Source: an uncultured Kouleothrix sp.
Lineage (GTDB): Bacteria > Chloroflexota > Chloroflexia > Chloroflexales > Roseiflexaceae
Length of the DNA stretch: 11,669 bases
NCBI GenBank assembly: GCA_937858455.1
Contig: CALLYN010000290.1
Span: 1 to 11,669, forward strand
Direction: 5' to 3'
Shown here: positions 6,675 to 11,669 of the stretch, one piece after another
Numbering within the stretch: the first letter of the stretch is position 1
How the letters are laid out: every line of letters begins with the position of its first letter
Notes under the pieces: generated by a model
The model's input: the letters and a program-made list of their open reading frames with translations, nothing else
What the model was told of the DNA's origin: nothing
The model's database searches: none
Made by a program: the position numbers and the translations under genes

Positions 6675-8045
6675 GTGGCGCCCCAACACGAATCGATAGG
6701 CACAATTTTGATCGCCGACGACGAGAGCGCGACGATCGATATGCTCACCGACCTGCTCACCGAAGAAGGCTACCAGGTGAAAGGCGTCGGCAGCGGCACC
6801 GCCGTGCTCGAACAGCTGAAGGGCGATCATGGCTACGGGCTGCTGCTGATGGATCTGCAGATGCCTGGCATCAACGGCCTCGATCTGTTCGAGCGGCTGC
6901 GCAAAGAGGGTAGCGATATCCCGGTGATCCTGATCACCGCGCACGGCACCTCGTCGATCGCGATCCGCGCCATGCAGATGGGCGTGTACGATTACCTGCA
7001 AAAGCCCTTCGACCTCGACGAAGTGCTGGTGGTGATCAAGCGCCTGTTCGAGCACCAGGAGCTGGCCTCACGCGTGAAATCGCTCGAGCAGCGCGCTGAT
7101 CTGCGCGAGCGCATGATCGGCCGCAGCCCAGCCATGAGCCAGATCTACAAGACGATCGGCCGCGTCGCTGCCTCCGATGCCTCGGTGCTGATCACCGGCG
7201 AGACCGGCACCGGCAAGGAGCTGGCCGCCAACCTGATCCACCAGAACTCGGCCCGCCGCAACGGCCCGCTCGTGAAAGTCAACTGCGCGGCGCTGCCCGA
7301 GACGCTCATCGAAAGCGAGCTGTTCGGCCACGAGAAAGGCGCCTTTACCGGCGCGGTGGCCCAGCGCAAGGGCCGCTTTGAGCAGGCCCACAAGGGCACG
7401 ATCTTTCTCGACGAAGTCGGCGAGATCACCCTGCCGGTGCAGAAAAAGCTGCTGCGCGTGCTGCAAGAGGGCGAGATCGAGCGCGTCGGCGGCACCGGCG
7501 TGGTCAAGGTCGACGTGCGCGTCGTCGCCGCGACTAACCGCGATCTGCTCGATGAAGTCAAACAGGGCAATTTCCGCGAAGACCTCTACTACCGCCTGAA
7601 TGTGATCAACATCCACATGCCGCCGCTGCGCGAGCGCCGCGGCGATATCCCCATCCTGGTCGAGCATTTCCTCGATAAGTACCGCTACAAGCCCGGCGCG
7701 CCGCTTACCAAAATCTCGGAAGAGGCGCTTGCGCGGCTCGAGCGCTACGACTGGCCCGGCAATGTGCGCCAGCTCGAAAACGAGATCGAGCGCGCCGTGG
7801 TGCTCTCGCAGGGCAATGTGATCACCAGCCACGATCTGAACCTCTCGCAGCACGGCATTCCCACCCAGGTCGATCTGGCCACGCGCGTGCGCAACCGCGA
7901 GCGGCTGCTCGACGTGCTCGCCGAGGTCGAGCGCGTGATGATCTACGAAGCGCTTCAGCAGAGCGACGGCGACGAAAAAGACGCCGCCCAGCGGCTTGGC
8001 CTGGCGATCGACGATTTTCAGAAACGGCTGCACGCCGCACAGTAA
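6675..8045 (+). CDS. NtrC-family response regulator, sigma-54-dependent transcriptional activator
   Basis: A cytoplasmic bacterial enhancer-binding protein of 456 residues. The receiver domain (8-125) has acidic pocket D15/D16, phosphoacceptor D60 in LLLMDLQMPG, T88 and K110. The AAA+ domain (~148-376) has Walker A GETGTGKE (175-182), the sigma-54-contacting GAFTGA loop (222-227), Walker B GTIFLDEVGE (241-250) and a YDWPGNVRQLENE end. The C-terminal Fis-like segment (~425-456) keeps the spacing AAQRLG-x-x-x-DD-F-QKRL, but its recognition helix carries two Asp where NtrC relatives have basic or hydroxyl residues. The GTG at 6675 is preferred over an in-frame TTG at 6663 because GGAG (6665-6668) sits 6 nt before it. 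No partner kinase is adjacent; the kinase fragment at the window end is one candidate. rpoN lies 780 nt downstream, so both halves of the sigma-54 apparatus are local. Confidence 0.93.
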   Translation: MAPQHESIGTILIADDESATIDMLTDLLTEEGYQVKGVGSGTAVLEQLKGDHGYGLLLMDLQMPGINGLDLFERLRKEGSDIPVILITAHGTSSIAIRAMQMGVYDYLQKPFDLDEVLVVIKRLFEHQELASRVKSLEQRADLRERMIGRSPAMSQIYKTIGRVAASDASVLITGETGTGKELAANLIHQNSARRNGPLVKVNCAALPETLIESELFGHEKGAFTGAVAQRKGRFEQAHKGTIFLDEVGEITLPVQKKLLRVLQEGEIERVGGTGVVKVDVRVVAATNRDLLDEVKQGNFREDLYYRLNVINIHMPPLRERRGDIPILVEHFLDKYRYKPGAPLTKISEEALARLERYDWPGNVRQLENEIERAVVLSQGNVITSHDLNLSQHGIPTQVDLATRVRNRERLLDVLAEVERVMIYEALQQSDGDEKDAAQRLGLAIDDFQKRLHAAQ

Positions 8046-8065
8046 ACCAGCGTGCCGCCAACGCG

Positions 8066-8096
8066 TCGACGCAGGTGGCATGGCCACCTGCGTCGA
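8066..8096. repeat. 14-bp perfect palindrome between convergent genes
   Basis: Arms TCGACGCAGGTGGC and GCCACCTGCGTCGA surround an ATG loop. It starts 20 nt after the activator's stop and lies 85 nt beyond the stop of the opposite-strand gene, so a bidirectional transcription stop is the ordinary reading. There is no T-tract on either side. Its centre is also about 103 nt upstream of the predicted start of the sigma-54 site at 8158, a distance typical of activator binding sites. Confidence 0.7.
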
Positions 8097-8157
8097 TGTA
8101 TCTGCCTCCACCCTCGGTTTCGGGTAGGCCTGAGCGCGCACCGCGGGCGCCAGGCTA

Positions 8158-8174
8158 TGGCACACATATTGCTT
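8158..8174 (+). promoter_or_regulatory. Putative sigma-54 (-24/-12) promoter, rightward
   Basis: TGGCACACATATTGCTT matches the consensus TGGCACG-N4-TTGCW at every position except the seventh, with GG and GC exactly 10 nt apart. Predicted start is near 8184, which is inside the stop codon of the minus-strand gene, so the transcript would be antisense to that gene or a long leader for rpoN. Functional use is unproven. Confidence 0.5.
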
Positions 8175-8181
8175 ATAGAGG

Positions 8182-8622
8182 TTATGGGCGCAGCACCTGG
8201 TAGATCACCAGTACCTGAGGCCCTGAGCCGTCGCGTAGCACAACCTCGATCGCATCAGCTGGCAGCGTGCCGCGGCTCAGCGGGTCGAAGCCTGGCTGGC
8301 CTTCGAAGTAGTAGTAGTACGTGCGGCCACCCACCGAAAATCCGCGCATGGCGCTCTGCCGGGCGGTGACGCCGGGCGCAAGCTCGACCAGTGGATCGCT
8401 CACATCGCCATTCACACGGGCCCAGATCGCCTCACGAACAGTTTGAATATCGGCGCTGCGCGCAAGTGGCAAGCGGCTAGGAAGCGTGGAAATGATCAGG
8501 AGAAGCGCGACGGCAATGCCGGCCCCGACAAGCACAAAGATTCCCCAAAACAGCGCCGGGTTGGCGCGCAGAACTGGCACCGGCCGCGCTTGCGCGACTC
8601 CTTGGGCGGGTACGTTGATCAT
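8182..8622 (-). CDS. Single-pass membrane-anchored protein, unknown function
   Basis: A 146-residue protein that I cannot place in a named family. A proline-rich N-terminus (about 23 residues, MINVPAQGVAQARPVPVLRA) is followed by one membrane segment, ALFWGIFVLVGAGIAVALLL (~23-46). The remaining ~100 residues are soluble and probably outside the membrane. They contain RSADIQTVREAIWARVNGD, GGRTYYYYFEGQPGFDPLSR and a final IEVVLRDGSGPQVLVIYQVL, reading as a small beta-rich domain; the four Tyr in a row are striking. The ATG is well supported by AGGAGGG 6 nt upstream. It lies between the sigma-54 activator and rpoN, is transcribed against both, and has a sigma-54-type promoter 61 nt before its start, which suggests it is a target of this local circuit. 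Confidence 0.75.
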   Translation of the reverse strand: MINVPAQGVAQARPVPVLRANPALFWGIFVLVGAGIAVALLLIISTLPSRLPLARSADIQTVREAIWARVNGDVSDPLVELAPGVTARQSAMRGFSVGGRTYYYYFEGQPGFDPLSRGTLPADAIEVVLRDGSGPQVLVIYQVLRP

Positions 8623-8692
8623 TCGATGCCCTCCTGCTCCGGCGCCCGCTCTGGTAAGCTCCAGCCGTAGCGCCGCGTCTACCGGCCCCTGT

Positions 8693-8709
8693 CAGCAGAT
8701 AACGTGCCA
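8693..8709 (-). promoter_or_regulatory. Putative sigma-54 (-24/-12) promoter for the 8182-8622 gene
   Basis: Read on the minus strand, TGGCACGTTATCTGCTG has a perfect -24 box (TGGCACG) and a -12 box CTGCT, with GG and GC exactly 10 nt apart; only one base departs from TTGCW. The predicted start is near 8683, giving a ~60-nt leader before the ATG at 8622. It lies in the intergenic gap, correctly oriented, next to rpoN. Confidence 0.6.
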
Positions 8710-8781
8710 TCGCCATCGAGTGTACGCCTGCGGGTCGTAACCGGCGATGAGTCCGCGCTGATGCCCGGCTGATGCGCCGAT

Positions 8782-8790
8782 TGTGATACT
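8782..8790 (+). promoter_or_regulatory. Extended -10-like promoter for rpoN
   Basis: TGTGATACT fits TG-N-GATACT, four of six matches to the -10 hexamer plus the TG extension. It lies 36 nt before the rpoN ATG. No convincing -35 is seen. Confidence 0.35.
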
Positions 8791-8825
8791 GATAGGACGA
8801 ATACAGCAGCCGCGAGGTTTCAGGT

Positions 8826-10205
8826 ATGATGGATATGAGCATGGGCATGAATCTGCTGCCCCAGCAGCAGATGAAAGCATCGCCGGCGCTGATCGCGCTG
8901 AATAATATGCTGGTTCTCTCAACACAAGAGCTCCAGCAGCTCGTGCAGACCGAGCTGGAAGACAACCCGGCGCTCGAGCAGGCCGAGAGCGACGAGGCGC
9001 TGTGCAGCCGCTGCGGCCGGCCGCTCAGCGGCGCTACCTGCATTTACTGCCTGCACGAAGATATGAAGCTGGCCGAGGCCGAGCGCGATGACTCGAGCGC
9101 CGCGCCCGCCGACGACGAGTTCGACCCGCTGCTGGCGATCGCCGCGCCCTCGACACTGCGCGAATCGCTTGAGCGCGACCTGCATATCAGCCTGCCCGAG
9201 GCCGACCACAGCATCGCCGATTACCTGATCGGCTCGCTCGACGAGCACGGCTTCCTCGATGGCGCGCTAGACGAGCTTGCCGACGCGCTGCGCGTCGCCC
9301 CCGAGCAGATCGAGCAGGTGCTGCTGAAGCTGCAGGATCTGGCGCCGGCCGGCATTGGCGCGCGCAATGTTCAGGAGTGCCTGCTCATCCAGATCGACCG
9401 CCTCGAGCGCCAGGGTGTCAGCAACCCGCACCTCCGCGCGATCATCCGCGATCACTGGTTCGACCTAGGCGAGCACCGCTACGGCGCGATCGCCCAGGCG
9501 CTCGGCATCAGCTACGACGACGTTGTGGCCGCGCGCGATTTCATGCGCCAGTACCTGCGGCCGTTCCCGCTCGAGCGCACCAACGACGGTGCCAGCAGCG
9601 CCGATACGTCGTTCGTGCTGCCCGACGTGGTCATCCGCGAAGAAAACGGCCAGCTCGTGGCCGAGGTGGTCGAGTCGCGCCGCTTCTACCTGCGCCTCAA
9701 CCCGCTCTACCAGGAGCTTGCCCAGTCGGCCGGGCGCCAGCAGCACAATATCTCGGCCGAGGAACGCGAGCACCTCAGCGTATTCGTGACGCGCGCGCGC
9801 CTGTTCCTGACGAATATGCGCCAGCGCCGCGAGACCATCCGGCGCATCGCCGAGTTTCTGATTGAGCGCCAGGAGGCCTACCTGCGCTATGGCGTGCGCC
9901 ACCTCGCCCCGCTGACACGCGCCGAGGTGGCCGCCGCGCTGGGCGTGCACGAGTCGACGGTGAGCCGCGCCACCGCCAACAAGTACGTGCAGATTCCCAG
10001 CAAAGCGATCGTGCCGTTCAGCCATTTTTTCACCGCCTCGCTGTCGATCAAGGATATAATTCAAGAGCTGATTGCCAACGAGAGCACGCCGCTGACCGAC
10101 CAGGACATCGTCGAGATTTTGCGCGACCGCGGCATGGATGTGGCCCGCCGCACTGTGACGAAGTATCGCGGCCAGCTCGGCATCCTGCCCTCGACGCTGC
10201 GCTAG
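8826..10205 (+). CDS. rpoN: RNA polymerase sigma-54 factor with a four-cysteine insert
   Basis: Directs RNA polymerase to -24/-12 promoters and requires an activator ATPase. Region I is present at residues ~12-51 (LLPQQQMKASPALIAL then LSTQELQQLVQTELEDNPALE). The core-binding domain runs about 105-290, and the promoter-binding helix-turn-helix at ~362-392 reads LGVHESTVSRATANKYVQ. The RpoN box is ARRTVTKYR (440-448), close to the canonical ARRTVAKYR. Length 459 is usual. The oddity is CSRCGRPLSGATCIYC at residues 60-75 (9003-9050), a CX2C-X8-CX2C knuckle between region I and the core-binding domain, where relatives have an acidic variable linker. ATG codons also occur at 8829, 8835, 8841 and 8847; the first, with GAGG 9 nt upstream, is taken. 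Two small membrane-protein genes follow closely. Confidence 0.95.
   Translation: MMDMSMGMNLLPQQQMKASPALIALNNMLVLSTQELQQLVQTELEDNPALEQAESDEALCSRCGRPLSGATCIYCLHEDMKLAEAERDDSSAAPADDEFDPLLAIAAPSTLRESLERDLHISLPEADHSIADYLIGSLDEHGFLDGALDELADALRVAPEQIEQVLLKLQDLAPAGIGARNVQECLLIQIDRLERQGVSNPHLRAIIRDHWFDLGEHRYGAIAQALGISYDDVVAARDFMRQYLRPFPLERTNDGASSADTSFVLPDVVIREENGQLVAEVVESRRFYLRLNPLYQELAQSAGRQQHNISAEEREHLSVFVTRARLFLTNMRQRRETIRRIAEFLIERQEAYLRYGVRHLAPLTRAEVAAALGVHESTVSRATANKYVQIPSKAIVPFSHFFTASLSIKDIIQELIANESTPLTDQDIVEILRDRGMDVARRTVTKYRGQLGILPSTLR
9003..9050 (+). other. Zinc-ribbon-like motif inside RpoN
   Basis: Encodes Cys60, Cys63, Cys72 and Cys75 in the pattern CX2C-X8-CX2C, with Gly-Arg and Ile-Tyr following the knuckles as in small zinc ribbons. 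This is the part of sigma-54 (region II) that is normally acidic, variable and without known structure. Confidence 0.7.
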
Positions 10206-10221
10206 CGGAAGGTGCAACACA

Positions 10222-10518
10222 GTGCCACAACGCATACGTCATATCGCCGCCGGGGCCGTTGGCGCGCTGGCCGCGCTGGTTGCCGCACGGCTGCTGCTGC
10301 GCCTGCTGGCCGCGCGCCCCGATAACCCGGTGTTTGGGCCGTTTCTGGCGCTCACCGCGCCGCCCGCGTGGCTGGCCACGCTCGACGCCGGGCAGCCGCG
10401 CTTTGGCGCCACGCTCGAGATCTCGACCCTGGCGCTGCTGGCGGCGCTGATCGCGGCAGCGCTACTGATTGCCGGGCTGCGGCGGCGCGCCCAGCGCCAT
10501 CTGGAGGAAAACTCGTGA
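10222..10518 (+). CDS. Small two-helix membrane protein, YggT-like
   Basis: Ninety-eight residues from a GTG 16 nt after the rpoN stop, with GGAAGG upstream. Two hydrophobic helices are visible, at about 8-30 and 67-87. The pattern LLLRLLAARPDNPVFGPFLALTAPP, then a Gly-containing loop and ISTLALLAALIAAALL, resembles the single repeat of the YggT family (PF02325), whose members are small inner-membrane proteins often linked to cell division or osmotic stress. The match is by eye and weak. The stop overlaps the start of the next gene (GTGA), so translation is probably coupled and the two genes act in one operon with rpoN. Confidence 0.68.
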   Translation: MPQRIRHIAAGAVGALAALVAARLLLRLLAARPDNPVFGPFLALTAPPAWLATLDAGQPRFGATLEISTLALLAALIAAALLIAGLRRRAQRHLEENS

Positions 10519-10952
10519 ACACAACCCTGTGGCAGCTGCTCTCGACTCTGGCGATTATCATGGGGGTGTGCGTGGTGATCGCGCTGCTCGGACTGCTGAT
10601 GCTGGTGCGGCAGATCCGCCAGCTGCGCATCCCGCGCGATGCCGATTTCTTCACCACGATGCGCTACGTGCCACTGCCGCTGGTGGTGCTGCTCGACTTG
10701 CTCGATTTCGGGCTGGACATCTTCTCGGCGCCGATCATGTGGATGGTGCTCGACCGCATGGGCCTGCCCAATTTGCGCAACAAGGCCGTGATCGAAGCGC
10801 TCATCCCGTTCACCAATGTCATCCCGACGTTCACCGCCAGCTGGCTCGCCGCGCGGCTGTTCAACCTTGGCGAGCAGCACTGGTCGTACGCCGAGCGCTA
10901 CCGCGAGCTCGCCGGCCCGCGCACGATCGACATGGACGACCCGCGCCGCTGA
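10515..10952 (+). CDS. Membrane protein of unknown function, translationally coupled
   Basis: The GTG at 10515 overlaps the previous stop in GTGA, with GGAGG at 10503-10507, so this start is preferred to an open extension back to 10368. The 145 residues begin with one clear membrane helix (~5-31), followed by RQIRQLRIPRDADFFTTMR, then a hydrophobic stretch PLPLVVLLDLLDFGLDIFSAP with two Asp in a helix, DRMGLPNLRNKAV, and ALIPFTNVIPTFTASWLAARLF, which probably re-enters the membrane. The tail is soluble and charged. I do not recognise a named family. The P-F-T-N-V-I-P-T-F motif is distinctive. It ends the rpoN operon. Confidence 0.75.
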   Translation: MNTTLWQLLSTLAIIMGVCVVIALLGLLMLVRQIRQLRIPRDADFFTTMRYVPLPLVVLLDLLDFGLDIFSAPIMWMVLDRMGLPNLRNKAVIEALIPFTNVIPTFTASWLAARLFNLGEQHWSYAERYRELAGPRTIDMDDPRR

Positions 10953-10998
10953 ACGCCTCTTCGAGGCTCCCGAAGAAATTCCGGGGCCTTAAAGTCTA

Positions 10999-11027
10999 TT
11001 GACGTGCAGCGCAGGTTGCGCTACAGT
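10999..11027 (+). promoter_or_regulatory. Sigma-70-type promoter for the GlsB-like gene
   Basis: TTGACG (10999-11004) and TACAGT (11022-11027) are separated by exactly 17 nt, giving a near-consensus housekeeping promoter. Start of transcription would be near 11034, 44 nt before the GTG at 11078. Confidence 0.65.
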
Positions 11028-11077
11028 ATCAGCGCCAGGCCAATTGCATTCTGAAACACAGCGATCGAGGAGGCATT

Positions 11078-11377
11078 GTGGATCTGCTTCAGCTGCTCAC
11101 CCTGCTCGTCATCGCCGGCATCTGCGGCGCGATCGCCCAATGGATCGTCGCGTTCAGCCCCGGCACTCTGCTGGTATCGATTATCGTCGGCGTGATTGGC
11201 GCATATCTCGGCACGGTGCTCGCCAATTTGCTGCGCATTCCCAACCTGATCCCGCCGCTGCTAATTGGCAACCAGCCGTTCAGCCTGCTCTGGGCGCTGC
11301 TCGGTTCGGTCGCGCTGCTGTACGCGCTGAAGCTGTTGCGCAACAGCGGGCGCTCGCGGCTGTTCGCGCGTCGCTAA
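11078..11377 (+). CDS. GlsB/YeaQ/YmgE-family (transglycosylase-associated) membrane protein
   Basis: Ninety-nine residues, about the usual size for this family of tiny inner-membrane proteins (PF04226), which are induced by general stress in several bacteria and have no established activity. Three hydrophobic helices are visible: LLTLLVIAGICGAIAQWIVA (~5-24), then LLVSIIVGVIGAYLGTVLANLL (~31-52), containing the family's G-x-x-GA-x-LG pattern, and LLWALLGSVALLYALKLL (~70-87). A basic end RSRLFARR follows. The GTG start has GAGGAGG (11067-11073) 4 nt before it. It has its own promoter and a hairpin terminator, so it is a monocistronic unit. Between residues 52 and 70 the P-rich loop NLIPPLLIGNQPF is longer than I expect, so the family call is good but not certain. 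Confidence 0.72.
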   Translation: MDLLQLLTLLVIAGICGAIAQWIVAFSPGTLLVSIIVGVIGAYLGTVLANLLRIPNLIPPLLIGNQPFSLLWALLGSVALLYALKLLRNSGRSRLFARR

Positions 11378-11441
11378 GCCGCGTGGCGCACAAAGCCAGA
11401 GCCACCGCCTACGCCAGCCAGTCAGTTGCTGTATGTGGGGG

Positions 11442-11478
11442 TTCGGGGGCGGCTTTGCCGCCCCCGAATTTTCATTTT
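11442..11478 (+). terminator. Rho-independent terminator after the GlsB-like gene (element C, hairpin 1)
   Basis: A 12-bp perfect stem TTCGGGGGCGGC/GCCGCCCCCGAA with TTT loop is followed by TTTTCATTTT. It lies 65 nt beyond the stop at 11377, well placed to end that transcript. The GGGCGGCTTTGCCGCCC core is the reverse complement of 2828-2844 in element A, so it belongs to the same repeat family. Confidence 0.7.
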
Positions 11479-11516
11479 GCGATGCCTGCCCGGCGAAGCC
11501 GGGCAGGCATCGCAAA
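11476..11516. repeat. 19-bp perfect inverted repeat (element C, hairpin 2)
   Basis: Arms 11476-11494 and 11498-11516 are exactly complementary around a GAA loop, with core GGCGAAGCC. It lies 5 nt past the stop codon of the kinase on the minus strand and probably ends that transcript, although no T-run follows on that strand. Confidence 0.8.
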
Positions 11517-11521
11517 CGAAG

Positions 11522-11669
11522 TCAGGATGATTTTTTCTCGATCTCGATTGAGTGCGCGGCCGGCAGCGAGACTCGGAACGTGCTGCCGCCGGGGCTGCTG
11601 CTCACCGAGATCGAGCCGCCGTGCCGCTCGACGATGCTATAGCTTACGGCCAGCCCCAGGCCAACATTG
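11522..11669 (-). CDS. Sensor histidine kinase, C-terminal end (partial)
   Basis: The minus-strand frame enters at the window edge and ends with TGA at 11522-11524. Its 48 residues read [18 protein letters not shown], then [18 protein letters not shown] and a polar tail ending IEIEKKSS. This is the end of a HATPase_c domain: GLGLA is the G2 box of the ATP-binding lid, and [25 protein letters not shown] is the standard closing strand set. The sensor region, H-box and N-box lie outside the window. Kinases with this [14 protein letters not shown] signature often pair with NtrC-type regulators, so it could be a partner for the activator at 6675-8045, but it is 3.5 kb away and in the opposite direction. 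Confidence 0.88.
   Translation of the reverse strand, partial: NVGLGLAVSYSIVERHGGSISVSSSPGGSTFRVSLPAAHSIEIEKKSS

Noticed and set aside
4944..7055. A 703-codon open frame on the minus strand spanning murA
   Set aside because: It is exactly antisense to murA, the end of the DUF697 gene and the receiver domain, all firmly recognised. Its residues are low-complexity (H, Q, A, R rich), as expected from the complement of GC-rich codons.
7068..8165. A 365-codon minus-strand frame opposite the activator
   Set aside because: It is a shadow of the activator's AAA+ domain with no recognisable motif.
8575..8600. TGGCACCGGCCGCGCTTGCG as another sigma-54 site
   Set aside because: The spacing between GG and the TTGC element is 14 nt, not the required 10, and it lies inside a coding region.
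10955..10988. Short inverted repeats after the 10515-10952 gene as a terminator
   Set aside because: GCCTC-TTC-GAGGC has only a 5-bp stem, and the adjacent CCCG...CGGG pair is weak, with no T-run. Too little to call.
11433..11642. Plus-strand 69-codon frame near the window end
   Set aside because: It runs through the hairpins and opposes the histidine kinase C-terminus, whose GLGLA and GGSTF motifs are convincing on the other strand.
1..11669. CRISPR array, tRNA, rRNA or insertion sequence
   Set aside because: No regularly spaced direct repeats, cloverleaf-like tRNA sequence, rRNA signature or transposase motif was seen on either strand.

Overview
The window looks like a metagenomic contig from a high-GC member of the Chloroflexota, close in style to the Roseiflexaceae/Kouleothrix group. 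This rests on the gene types (a MalT-type LuxR regulator tail, a DUF697 protein, a MurA with Asp at the usual Cys position, palindrome-rich gene borders). It cannot be proved without a database search. The first ~765 bases are different: they carry the tail of an RsiW-like anti-sigma factor and, convergent with it, the tail of a Bug/TctC-type tricarboxylate-transporter binding protein, a pair typical of Burkholderiales. Near 763-770 the binding protein stops in mid-domain and the C-terminal half of a LuxR helix-turn-helix protein begins in mid-protein on the other strand. No mobile element lies between them, so an assembly chimera is the simplest reading.

Layout: 2-340 (+) anti-sigma tail; 337-765 (-) Bug tail; 767-997 (+) LuxR/MalT-type tail; 1005-2255 (+) MFS exporter; 2264-2677 (-) small four-helix membrane protein; 2694-2874 hairpin-rich intergenic repeat; 2949-3983 (+) spectinomycin-phosphotransferase-like kinase; 4093-5187 (+) DUF697 protein with a degenerate GTPase-like N-terminus, followed 35 nt later by murA (5223-6506); 6560-6651 second hairpin repeat; 6675-8045 (+) NtrC-family sigma-54 activator; 8182-8622 (-) single-pass membrane protein; 8826-10205 (+) rpoN; 10222-10518 and 10515-10952 (+) two small membrane proteins that follow rpoN as an operon; 11078-11377 (+) GlsB/YeaQ-type membrane protein; 11442-11531 third hairpin cluster; 11522-11669 (-) end of a sensor histidine kinase, cut by the window edge.

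The most coherent functional unit is 6.6-11 kb. A response regulator with an intact GAFTGA loop lies beside the sigma factor it should act on, and a small membrane-protein gene sits between them. That gene has a near-consensus -24/-12 sigma-54 promoter 61 nt upstream of its start, and a second such site faces it from beyond its stop codon. The RpoN itself carries a four-cysteine zinc-ribbon-like insert after region I, which the usual family members lack. Together this suggests a local sigma-54 circuit controlling an envelope protein.

The DUF697-murA pair belongs to membrane/cell-wall biology. The MurA has Asp in place of the fosfomycin-reactive Cys, which predicts intrinsic fosfomycin resistance.
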